From: Salisapilia sapeloensis
Taxonomy: Eukaryota; Oomycota; Peronosporomycetes; Peronosporales; Salisapiliaceae
DNA length: 63,143 bases
Assembly: GCA_023334545.1 (NCBI GenBank)
Contig: JAADVB010000093.1
Location: 1 to 63,143 of the forward strand
Direction of reading: 5' to 3'
Both the position numbers and the translations under genes were made by a program. Under the pieces are notes generated by a model, which saw nothing but the letters and a program-made list of their open reading frames with translations, was not told the origin of the DNA and ran no database searches. Below are positions 46,001 through 55,300 of this stretch, piece by piece (within the stretch, counting starts at the first letter, position 1; each line of letters opens with the position of its first letter).

Positions 46001-46823
46001 TCTTCGTCCGGAGGTCGTAGATACGGAGCCATTTAAAGCCCGTGCCTGTCGCCAGACACGTGGGCTGGTGCGGCACCCACGACAGCGCCACCGTCGCCTC
46101 TGAGTTCGATAGTTCGTACAAAGGTTTATCGTTCGAGTCGCGCTTGTGGACGCTCGAGTCGTGCCGACTGCGCGGCGGCGACGCACCGCCGGCCGAATTC
46201 GACATCACCGAGTGGGCACTCGGACGGCGCTGGGGACCTGCCAGCGTCATGCTGTTGCTACCGTCCAGCGCTTCCCCCGGGTCGCCTACGAACTCGGTGC
46301 CGAGGTCGTCGCCGCTGCTGCTAGCGTGGGACCCATACTGGCCTGGCGATGGCGCCGAGACGCTCAGGCCAGGGACGGCGGAAGGCGGCGTCCCCGTCGC
46401 AGCCTGGACGTCCCATACGAGTGTGCAAAAATCGCTTCTAACTTTCTCGAAGCCGGCGGCTAGCTGGTTTGGTATCGCAGCGTTCCATGCGACAGCATTG
46501 CATGGACGGCTATACTTTGGATGGAGCTCGCCGGCCGTGGCGTTCCCGGCGCTATCCTGGAAGTCGGTCAGGACAACTTTGCCGGCACCTACGCCTGCAG
46601 CGATGAGCGACGGACAGTGACTCGATGGGCTCCAGGACAGACACTTGAGCTGGGAGATCTGAGCATTGATTTTAAGCAATCGAAAGGAACGCTTGCGATG
46701 CGTAGTGCTGGCGTTCGAGGCAGAGTCAAAGGTAGTCTCGAATAGCCGGAGGTTGTCTGTCCCGACGGCGAAGAGCGACGAGTCGTGTGGACTCCACTCG
46801 ACCACCGTGCGCTGCCGGCTCAT
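43095..46823 (-). CDS. MIOS: MIOS/Sea4-like subunit of GATOR2
   Basis: Single exon, 1242 aa, longer than human MIOS (875 aa). The N-terminal about 400 residues form a WD40 propeller (VEWSPHDSSLFAVGTDNLRL, LKCLSWSPSS, VAWNAAIPNQLAAGFEKVR, IKVWDIRRL, LTQVSWCPAKPGIL). Ser-rich inserts around 170-230 explain the extra length. A helical middle follows. Residues about 1020-1170 form the MIOS-type zinc/RING end: CNFCNTSL, CCPTCRKPLPQCALCLMPFG, WCQSCKHGGHAHHMSNWF, CPVTDCECQC. GATOR2 activates TORC1 by opposing GATOR1 when amino acids are plentiful. The C-terminal about 70 residues are Ser-rich and disordered. Confidence 0.9.
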   Translation of the reverse strand: MSRQRTVVEWSPHDSSLFAVGTDNLRLFETTFDSASNASTTHRKRSFRLLKINAQISQLKCLSWSPSSHCPSLIAAGVGAGKVVLTDFQDSAGNATAGELHPKYSRPCNAVAWNAAIPNQLAAGFEKVRSDFCTLVWDVQAATGTPPSAVPGLSVSAPSPGQYGSHASSSGDDLGTEFVGDPGEALDGSNSMTLAGPQRRPSAHSVMSNSAGGASPPRSRHDSSVHKRDSNDKPLYELSNSEATVALSWVPHQPTCLATGTGFKWLRIYDLRTKNSHSPLSVVAHTKSVLGVDFDRHRPHMVATYSDGHNEPIKVWDIRRLDSSAGPVLSLHPTSKTLTQVSWCPAKPGILITSSAEEKWVSLWDAGAETAFELDEDLEQEEVVGRRSAPTSDGAEEQETHKVKKPFRRRYTSGPLSSFSWQYVPRATETSAGWPPQEKHTDARAIAAAAFPNRLLTANLSGELEDMSVHDTIPIALSPLSDLGFSCGRVLFSGAMDAEQQQARMEKGALKRASTLQDAEDISRAMYSLAKQGYSMSVATNLKLFYASSERHRQLRSLWTWVEQVETLRRLAHSDTNLQALSGWRTSATALETCGVRDLLYAGDHAATSPRQKSRLSAGIESELCVDAVLGCCYYDGVGRRLALQACNWDPNCGRGNGEQEEEPASLRSSRASTSEDAIESERYELKSILRKCETEKSYARGAALAVFHGDLVAAVHLLQQGAAWLSQMQHLHVSVSAPYSSDVLQLVAMAVAGYSTASGASTSMWSGMCQQLLRREEILSPHQPRYLFALLTFLTVIKSSDSAFQTLSGRHASAKQPTVSMYAPLLSDTTLPLSDRLALACRYLPAEGLLTWVTQQQEDCEFIGRLDGLLVTGLGDSGRKLLQRYVDRGGDVQTLALLAARLPVAHVARTRAMWHWVEVYRDLLNQWQLFHERARFDVGRAQFENYLSSLDAPAEDDEQVTSDVTASLQPPTTLRIDPQLFARCNFCNTSLSLSNLLRQGGSHASWLNRTKPKLSCCPTCRKPLPQCALCLMPFGTLNPYFELAHRRSKHQADSIASSLTTQGNAGLEHDDGSSKTSQESLAQLSSIPFAEWFTWCQSCKHGGHAHHMSNWFESHRVCPVTDCECQCQNLDLPLARDRKRVEEKEATSPARVESATPRANHHRRHSSSGNELGQSSANRFASATMDSPALSNFRVGSSRAPEAASGSAHGGRRTGGLPSSASLGNKLDQLEKNPSAFSFGR

Positions 46824-47342
46824 GCTCTAGACGAATAGCGGCTGCTGTCGTTCCTGCCTCTCGTCTGATAAATACCCCCTTTTTACCCATCGATTCTCTC
46901 CGGATGACGAGAGCTGTTTGTCCTTCTCCTATGAGAGAGGGTCTACGGCTGAGGAGGTGGCATCCTGGTACTATTTTAGTGTACTATTTGATTATACATG
47001 GAGAAATGAGCATGGACGTAGTATCTCTACTAGAGTAAGAAATTATTGTTCCTTATGTGGTAATGTCGATACAAGTCGGATGGTCCATTATTGATCTTCC
47101 TACGCCTGTATGACAATCTCACTCCTACATTCACGCTGGAAGGGTAGGCGGTGTCCTCATATAGAGATGCGAAGGAAGGAGGATGATATCGCAGGCGTCA
47201 TGGACACGAGGAACGACCAGTTCATGGCGATTGGCTGGAGGCCTAATCTCGGCACACGTTCCTATCTCTATCTCAATCCGCTCCCCACTTTGTATCTCGA
47301 CGCGCCTTTACCAAGTCCTATCTAGCCAAAAATATCGCTACG
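46824..47342. other. Intergenic between MIOS and an ankyrin-like fragment
   Basis: About 520 bp containing the MIOS promoter. Short frames only; nothing recognised. Confidence 0.5.
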
Positions 47343-47741
47343 ATGGATGCTTCGCTATCGCCCTTCACGAGTGCCATCGTCGTGACTCGAAGCCAAGTTT
47401 CCATGTCGGACCGTGCCCCATCGGACTTTGCCCGGATCATCACGAGCTTCTTGGACACTTCACACTTGCATAGTTTCCACAAGGCCATCGAAGTGGGGTC
47501 GCCGAGGCTGATGAGGCGCTGGAGGAGAATCCAACGCGAGTCGTATGTCAATTACACGGACTGGACGCGAGGGCTGGAAATCGCCAGCAAGAGAGGACAC
47601 GTCGAGCTCATGCACTGGGTTGCCACGTATCGACCAGAGCGGAGTTTATCGGTTTCGCACATGCGAACGTCAAAGGACTCGCGCAGTCTCGGTCGGGCGT
47701 CCATGGCACCCAGTCGAAACCAAATCATATATGTCGAATAG
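47343..47741 (+). pseudogene. Ankyrin-like short gene or fragment
   Basis: An ATG-initiated frame of 132 codons. Residues about 40-97 (LHSFHKAIEVGSPRLMRRW, WTRGLEIASKRGHVELMHWV) follow the degenerate ankyrin pattern common in large lineage-expanded families, in which a helix pair ends A-GH-E-M-W. After ATYRPERS the pattern stops and the sequence becomes low-quality Ser/Arg. This suggests a truncated member, a broken gene, or one continuing through an intron that I could not place. I see no convincing continuation in the next 300 bp. Confidence 0.4.
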
Positions 47742-48056
47742 AAGTTTATGCTATGTACTCTCCGTCTTCCCACGACCGTTTTACATAGAGCAAACATACA
47801 CTTTAAATCCTGCATGCATACGTCTCTTCACCGTGTTTAATGCGAATGCCCATTTCTTACAGCACGAGTGCGAGAGAATTATGAGGAGTACCATCTACTA
47901 GCTACATTCTACATAAATATTCGGAAGAGGCAGACATGATATTTTCGATGCTCTTCAATGTACTGCAAAGATGACATGCGACCAGGAAAGGATTGGTCAG
48001 GAGCTACCATAAGCCAGTGCCCAGACGAAAACGAAAATTTACTACGCATTCGCGAA
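47742..48056. other. Intergenic upstream of LETM1-like gene
   Basis: About 315 bp with no gene seen. The LETM1-like reading frame is open back to 47958, but that part does not look like a mitochondrial presequence. Confidence 0.45.
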
Positions 48057-49205
48057 ATGGCATCCCAGTTACTGTACCGCCCCACTACCGCGCTTCTCGT
48101 GCGTGCACCCTGCCGCAAGTATGCCCCTGTACTCGCCACGACGCTGCAGACACGGAGCTTTTCGACGCCGTCGCCCATGGACGGCGAGACCGAACTGACG
48201 CCGTGGCAAAAGGTGCGTCGATGGCTACAGCCGTTTGCGACGGGGACCAAAGCCATGTACCTAGAAAACAAACAGGCGTGGCATATCCGCAAGCGTCTGA
48301 AGGCTGCGGAAGAAGCAGGGGATGCGACGCCCACCGAGACCAAGCTCACGCGGCAGGAGATGATCATTCTTCGTCGAGCTCACCGTGATCTTCTAAAGTC
48401 GCTGCCGCTCATGGCACTCTTCACCGTTCCATTGCTCGGCTACATCGCTCCTATCATCGGTTACCAGTTCCCGAAGCAGTTGCTGCCGTGGCAATTCTGG
48501 CGTCCGGACCAGAAGACACAGTTCTTCCGAGAAGATGCCTTGGCACGGGCTGCGTACTACCCGAAGCTGCTGACGTTCTTGGAACGCATCGAGGAGCCCC
48601 AGGTCGCTGGTGACTCTGGTCCGGGCTCATCGTCTTCAGGTGAGACGGAATCGCTCAAGCAAATGCTTCGAGACAACAGCGATGGTGCGGATGGATTGAC
48701 ACCTGCACAAGTCGCGGAGCTAACTCCTTTCTTCGACGAGATCGGTCCGGCGAGTTTGACCAAGCTCAACTGGCAGCACATTAGCACGCTGACCGAGTCC
48801 TTTGCGGTGTTCCCGGCGTTTTCCTTTGTGGCCAACTTTTTCCCTCGTAGCGTCCTCTTGAACCACTTGGAGAAGCAAGGCCAGCAGCTCGCTGTCGATG
48901 ACCAAATGCTCTTGCAAGAAGGCATCGAGTCCTTGTCGTTGAACGAGCTCGAGTTTGCCTGTGCGGAGCGTGGCATCGTGTATGGCTACGGCGACATGGA
49001 AGCTCTTCGCTCGGCTCTGAACCAGTGGCTCGAGATGTACGACAGGAGTCAATTGGGCTCAGCTTCGCCCCGTGCGCTTCCGTCGTCCTTGCTGCTGCAT
49101 GCGCCGGCGCTATCCTTGTTCTCAGCGCCTTCGACGCCACGACCAGAGGTCGAGCCTCTAGAAGTCGAGCAGCTCGAGCAAGAGAAGACGAGTATCTCTG
49201 GATAA
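48057..49205 (+). CDS. LETM1-domain mitochondrial inner-membrane protein
   Basis: Single exon, 382 aa from ATG 48057; the frame continues upstream to 47958. ATG 48057 gives MASQLLYRPTTALLVRAPCR, rich in Arg and hydroxylated residues and lacking acid, typical of a mitochondrial targeting presequence. The LETM1 core follows: LTRQEMIILRRAHRDLLKSL, a membrane segment PLMALFTVPLLGYIAPIIGY and FPKQLLPWQFW. The ribosome-binding-like domain has ESLSLNELEFACAERGI and LRSALNQWLEMYD. LETM1 proteins affect K+/H+ or Ca2+ exchange and mitochondrial ribosome binding. A second weakly hydrophobic stretch (LLLHAPALSLFSA) precedes an acidic tail. It is shorter than human LETM1 and lacks EF-hands. Confidence 0.85.
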   Translation: MASQLLYRPTTALLVRAPCRKYAPVLATTLQTRSFSTPSPMDGETELTPWQKVRRWLQPFATGTKAMYLENKQAWHIRKRLKAAEEAGDATPTETKLTRQEMIILRRAHRDLLKSLPLMALFTVPLLGYIAPIIGYQFPKQLLPWQFWRPDQKTQFFREDALARAAYYPKLLTFLERIEEPQVAGDSGPGSSSSGETESLKQMLRDNSDGADGLTPAQVAELTPFFDEIGPASLTKLNWQHISTLTESFAVFPAFSFVANFFPRSVLLNHLEKQGQQLAVDDQMLLQEGIESLSLNELEFACAERGIVYGYGDMEALRSALNQWLEMYDRSQLGSASPRALPSSLLLHAPALSLFSAPSTPRPEVEPLEVEQLEQEKTSISG

Positions 49206-49348
49206 AAGCCATTTAGAAATAGACCAAGCACCCTTCTCGCATCCGCCTACTTGGTAGGAACTATCCGTAAGGTAGTAGTCGTCTACTAGAGAATAGAAAC
49301 GTTTGGAGCAAATGCTTTTTATCATTCAAATCTATCGGTACATGGTAT

Positions 49349-52300
49349 CTACTCAAGCTTAATTTTGGCCTTGGGGATGTGAATGACGTTGGCGCCAGTG
49401 ACTTTTGTGAGCGTCTCGGGGGATCTCAAGACTCGTATGAGCGTTTCAAAGATGCGCACTTCGTCTTTGAGATGACCGATGTAGTTTCCGTCGCGCGCGA
49501 TGTAGACGCCTTCAATGAGCTCTAGGACGTCCTCCGGGTCCGGCAGTTCAGCGTACTGGATCTCGAAGATCTTGCCTCGGAAGAAGCCTTTGACGGCACT
49601 TCCGATCGTCACGACGACGAAGAAGTAGACTGCTGCGAGACCGTACTGGTCAATATCGAGCGAGTTGAGGCCCTGGACGATATTGTCCGATACGGCGATG
49701 ATGCAGAAGGGCATCTGTTTGGAGCAATAGTCCTCTTTACTCGACGTCGCTTCGTTGAACGAGTCGATGGTCCACCAGCTCTGCGAGTCGGCCATGTGTC
49801 GCTGCAACTTGATGCTCCTCATGGTCGTGGATCGATTCAGCACGCCTTCCGTCGCTGTCAGCTGCATGATCGGAGGGTACAGATCCGGCACAAGCAGCGG
49901 CTCCGTGCTTTCGATCGAACTTCCGTTCTTGTTCGTCATGTCGAGCATGCGTACGAGGAGCTCTCTCTGCTCTGGATCAAGCTGTCCGTAGTACTTTTGC
50001 TCGACCGTCTCGTCATTCTCAGGTCCAGGTCGAACGAACGTGAGCTTCATGCTCCACTGGAGCTTGGTCGTGTTCGCCTGGATCTGCGACACGAGGAGGT
50101 CGATGCGCGGTGGAGACGTCGTCCAGATGTACCTCGAGAACGGATTGAATCGAATGCGCTGGACACTCGCGCCTTCCGTGTTCTTGTCGATGTCAAAGTC
50201 TGGGCTATTAAAGTCTGCGTTCGAGTACAATTCGCTAAAGGTGCCGAATGAGTCTTCGAGGCCAAAGACGACGGTCGAGTGCGTGACTTTATTCTCGGCC
50301 GTGGACGGATTCGCAGAGCTGAAGATCGCGAGTGGGCCGATGAGACAGAGCAAGAGGAAGAAGAGCATGACACCAGCCGTCATGAGTTTGGTTCGCATCG
50401 GCTGCCGGCGTTTGCCTTGCAGTACCTCTGCTTCTTGTACTCTCTTACGCATTTCTAACTTTACTTTAAAGAGGTGGGCACCAGCGTCTTCTAGAAGGAC
50501 CCAATGGGCCCACTCGAGCGACGTCTTGGTGCAGATGTAGTCTAGCAGAGCTCGCATCTCGAAGAGGAACGGGATGAGCATCATGAGAGGGAACGTGACT
50601 TCCGACAGCTTGGTGTAGATGTTGTGCTTGGTGTAGTTGTACCTGGATCCGCGGAAGACCTGGTAGCCGTATCGGATCTGAAGCGCACCGAGCCATAGGT
50701 AGCAGCATTGGACGAGGTAGAAGATGACGAGACCGGCGCGGTGCTGAAAGTACTTGTTCGTATGCGATGGGATGAGGTACCACACGGTCAGGTGGAGGAC
50801 GAACGTGTAGACGTATTGGAGGACGAGTTTCGCACGTAGAGAGCCTCGTACGAAGGCTACTCGGTCCCAGATGACGGTGATCATTTGGATAAAGACCGTC
50901 AGGACGAGGTAGCCAGAGAGCATGGAGCTACTGGTGAGTCGACCACTGGCGTTCGCTACGTCGCTCTCGTCGCTCGGTTCGCCAAAGTCTTCGAAGAAGA
51001 TGAGCGAGTACACGATGAGGAAGAGCTGGACAGCCAGTGATGACGTGTAAAAGTCTCTCCCAGGCTTCTCGCCCTGGACTGCGACGTAGATGTCTTTATC
51101 CCATTGCGGCGGCGGGTCCGCCATGACGCCTTGGAAGTAGTGGTAGACCTTTGGGATCTTTTGCTCGAGCCACTTTTGCTTCGTATGCCCATTCACGTTG
51201 GTCGTCGAGTCCTCGATCTCGACTTGCTCCGTCTCTTCGACCTGCTCCTTTTCTTTCTTCTCGTCCTCTGGGATCGAGTCGGACGAGAGACGCTGAGGAG
51301 CTTGGTGCTCCGCTCCCTCCTCTTCCTTGTCTTCTTCCTCTGCCGCTTTCAGTCGTTCCTCCTCCTCCTCTTCCTCTTGCAGCTCTCCTAAGAGCTCCGA
51401 GGCCAAGTCGGTACTCATGTCCGTACTCGGCTTGCTCATGTGGTTGCTGATCGCCGTCGTCGTCGTCTGTCTCGTAAGCATGTGGACATCTCCTAGTCGA
51501 GCATCCGTGGATGATCCATTCTCCATCTCGGAGCTCTCGTGCTCCGAGCTTTGTCTCGCAGTCGGTTGCGGAGGTAGCTGCGTCATGTTATCAGCCGGAC
51601 GCATGCTACTGACGCGATAGACTTCATCGATCGAATCTCGAGACGAGCTCTCCGAGTTCTTGATCACATCCGAGTGGAGCACCATGTCTTCATCTCCTTC
51701 CTCCTCCTTGGAGATCCAGAAGCCTCGTATCATGAGCTCTCGCCTGTGCCAAAGGATCGCGAGGACGATGTAAAAGTCCCATTGAAGACCAATGTAGATG
51801 CTGCTGATGCTACTGATGGCGCTTTCATCGAACTTGTACAGGCCGAGCAAGACCATCGGCTGGATGGCTTGCGGCGACCGAGTGATCGTATACGAGTTCA
51901 TGGACGTGCAATGGGGCTCAACGCTCGGGACGTAGTACCCGTCGTTATTCAGTTTATCGCAAAAGACCGACAGCTGATACGCGTACCGGAGGCCGATGAC
52001 GAGGAACGAGTAGAGGAGGAGGGTGACCCATGCCTTGGCGCTCGGCCGCGGGTTTTCCAGGATCAAGTAACAGAACGCAAAGAGGACGTAGATCATGTTC
52101 AAAAGGTCTGCCTGGCTCATGAACGAGATGACCATGACGAGGCAGCACACGGCGGCGCTGTGGCTGCGGAAGACGTTGGTCGTGATGCGCAGGAGCTCGG
52201 CCATGGATGGCTCGAACTGGTCTTCCGGCTCGTATCGTATCGTGTCGAGTCGAAAGCCAGCGTCCTGGAGCTCGTAGACGAAGCGGTATACCGGGATGCG

Positions 52301-55300
52301 CCAGCTCAAGAGCGACTTGCTCGCTTCTTTATCGAACTCGAGGTCTTCCAGGTCACCCAGAGTGCTCTCGTCGCCCGTTACGCTACTCCATTCGCTGTGG
52401 CTGTCGTCTGTGTCGTCGTCCTTGCCGTAGATGTCACGCGCCTCTTGGTCCAAGGGACTCGGGAGGTTCTTCTCCGCCAGTGTCGACAGGATGCTGGGCT
52501 GCAGCGCGTCCTTGGGGGCAGCGAACGCGAGCGCCTGGAGAAACTTGGCAAAGTCCTGCACCTGTTCTACCTGGAATTCATACTTGAAGTCGCACTTGCG
52601 TTCTGTGCTGCGGACAACGATCTGATATGTGTATAGGAGAGGCGAGACGTCGTCGAACTGGACCTTGTTCTCGCTCAGCTGAAGCTTGAGGACATGTCGC
52701 CACGGGAACGACGTCTTGATCTTCTTCCGGCGCTTGCGACTTCGATGCTTGAGCGCTTTCTCTTCATCCTGGTAGAACGCCAGGCCGTTGTTGTCGACCA
52801 CGACATATCGATGGAGGTACTTTGGTCGCATCCAGGACACGACAAAGTCGAGCTTCGGGGGAGGAACGTGTTCTCGTCGGTACTTCATCCACCCGGCGGT
52901 GCACGTGCCATTCAGGTTGAGCGCGAGCGTCGACACGGGGTCACAAGCGGTGCTAAAAGGTCCTTCGCCCATGCGAGAGACGGCCGCCACTTTGAACTGG
53001 TAGCTCGTGCCTGGTCGCAGGCCTTCGATTGTGACTTGCGTCGTGGATCCCTTGACTTCCATGAGGTCTCCAAAGTCTCCTAGTAAGGTTAAGGATGGGT
53101 ACTGCTGTCGTACGATGCGGTAGAAGCGGATCTTATGGAGCGACTCGGACGGAGGCTCCCAGGACAAGGTGACCGAGTTCTGTGTCGTGTCGACGACTGT
53201 CGGCCGAGGCGGTGCCATGGGTGGAAGGTTGTGGTGGAGTCCCATGGCGATGTCCATGAGCTCATGGACTTTGTGCACGAGTTTCGACACGATGACACGC
53301 AGGCGTTGGATCGCCGCGCTCTTCTCGCGTTTCATCTGGAGCCACTGGGCCGTCCGCTCTTTGAAGAAGGCGCGAGTGATCTCGTAGCTCCGGACATGGG
53401 CTCGAAGGAGCTCGCGTTCATAGTACTGACAGACCTCAAAGTATGACGAGCTCTGGAGCATCTCGCACTGGACGCTGATAAAGGCAAAGACGACGATCAG
53501 CCCCACTGGTGTATAGTCGAGCGGGACGCCCAGGAGGTTGGCGATGGACGCACAGCCGCCGTAGGCGTCAGCAGCCGAGCGGTTGCCGAGCTTGCAGTCG
53601 AGGAGCTGGTCTCGAAAGTACGGCGCTTGGAGGACAATGATAAGGAAGAGATGGAACCAGTTGAAGCGTCGGAGGTAGCGGATCCAGACGTTCTGCGGGT
53701 CGCGCGTGTCGTCGATGCGATAGAGCATGACGCCGGACGCCCAGACGTACGCGAGCGACAGGATACCGCCTTGATTGGCGCCGACGACGAAGCACGTGAA
53801 GAGCACGACTGGCAGCCACGTCGACAGGACGATGAACTCGAGGTAATACCACATGTACTTGCGCGTGCGCATGATGTACTGGGATTCTGGCTGAACCTCG
53901 GGCGACTGGGCAGTGAGGCCGCTGGCGCCAGAGGCATGACGCGCGAGAGGCGAGGCTTCCATGACCGAGACTTGGTTCAACGGCGTCGGGCCGGAGGACG
54001 GTTTGAGGAATCGATGGGACATGGGAAGGAGGTAGACTGCCATGAGCGCGATGAAGTCCGCGAGCATCGCCCACTTTTGCTGATGCGCGAGCATGTACCA
54101 CTGCTGGTAGTCTAGAGGGACGATGCGCCAAGGGAAGGTGCTTTGTTTGTCCCATCCCAAGTCTGGCGGGAGGAAGAGGAGGAGATAATACTCAATGAGA
54201 ATGACAAGAGAGAGGACGATGGCGAGAAGCAGCCATCGCTTGATGACGTTCACTGCTTTGGCATACATGAGGCTATAGACTATCAGCATATACGGAATGG
54301 ATACAATGTCTTCATGCAAAAAGCTAGAGACGACAAAGAGCAGGATGACGGCGTTCACGGACACTTTGCTCGCATAGTCGACGCAAAAGTCACGGAGACA
54401 CGAGAGGAAGTCTTTGTCGCCTGCGCCGGAAGAGTACCCAGCGTTCAGGAGCATGGCCGTGGACGATGGACTGCGTGGCGAGTCGCCACGGACGCCTGTG
54501 ACATGGGACATGTTGGAGGGCGCAGTGCTCGGCGGATGGACGTCATCATCGCTGTCCATGATCGCGACGTTCGACGCTGTCTGGTGCTTAAGGTCTCTGT
54601 TGCCCATGCGCTGGGCAAAGTCATGCTCAAAGCGTGAGATAGCGAGCTCGACTCGGTCTTTCGATCGATTCGGAGTAATGCCGGTGCTGCCGTCAAAGTA
54701 CTGTGCCGCGCGATGGAGGATGCACATGCCGACGATGGCGAGTTCTCCGCTCAAGAGACCCCAGAGCGAGGCCGTCGCTTGGTTCGTGTCATACCTTTCC
54801 GAGAGACGCAAGAGACCGATCCAGTCGGTCGTGTCTTGGATGTGCGTTGGCGCAACGTTGGTCTCCTGTTCCGGGTCAAAGGTGCTCATCTGGATGAAGA
54901 ACTTGAGGACGGCGGCAGTAGCTGCGATCCAGAAGAGTGGTCGCCAGAGACAGCGCCAGTTGCCGCTAAAGAAGCGGCCGAGGATGATGGTGAGGACGTA
55001 GAGAGCACCGATGGCATCGATCTTACGAATCGCGACTACCATGGAGATGATCGTTAGTGCAGGCGTGCTGATGGCGACGAGGATGCGACGTATCGAGTCG
55101 AGAGCGAAGAGGAAGCGATCTGCCGCGACACTTCTTCCTGCAGCGAATAAGGGATAGACCTTGACGTCTTTGGACATGGAAGACATTTGCCAGAAGGTGA
55201 GTGCCATGAGAATGGCGGTCGGGAGGAGGTAGAAGAAGACATTGGAAAGGTTTTTATAAGTCGAGTGGTTTTCGAGGCCAATAGCTTCGGCCGAGACAAA

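Noticed and set aside
51674-52636. 320-codon antisense frame in PIEZO
   Set aside because: Shadow of the Piezo coding strand; no domain pattern, many similar frames occur across the gene.
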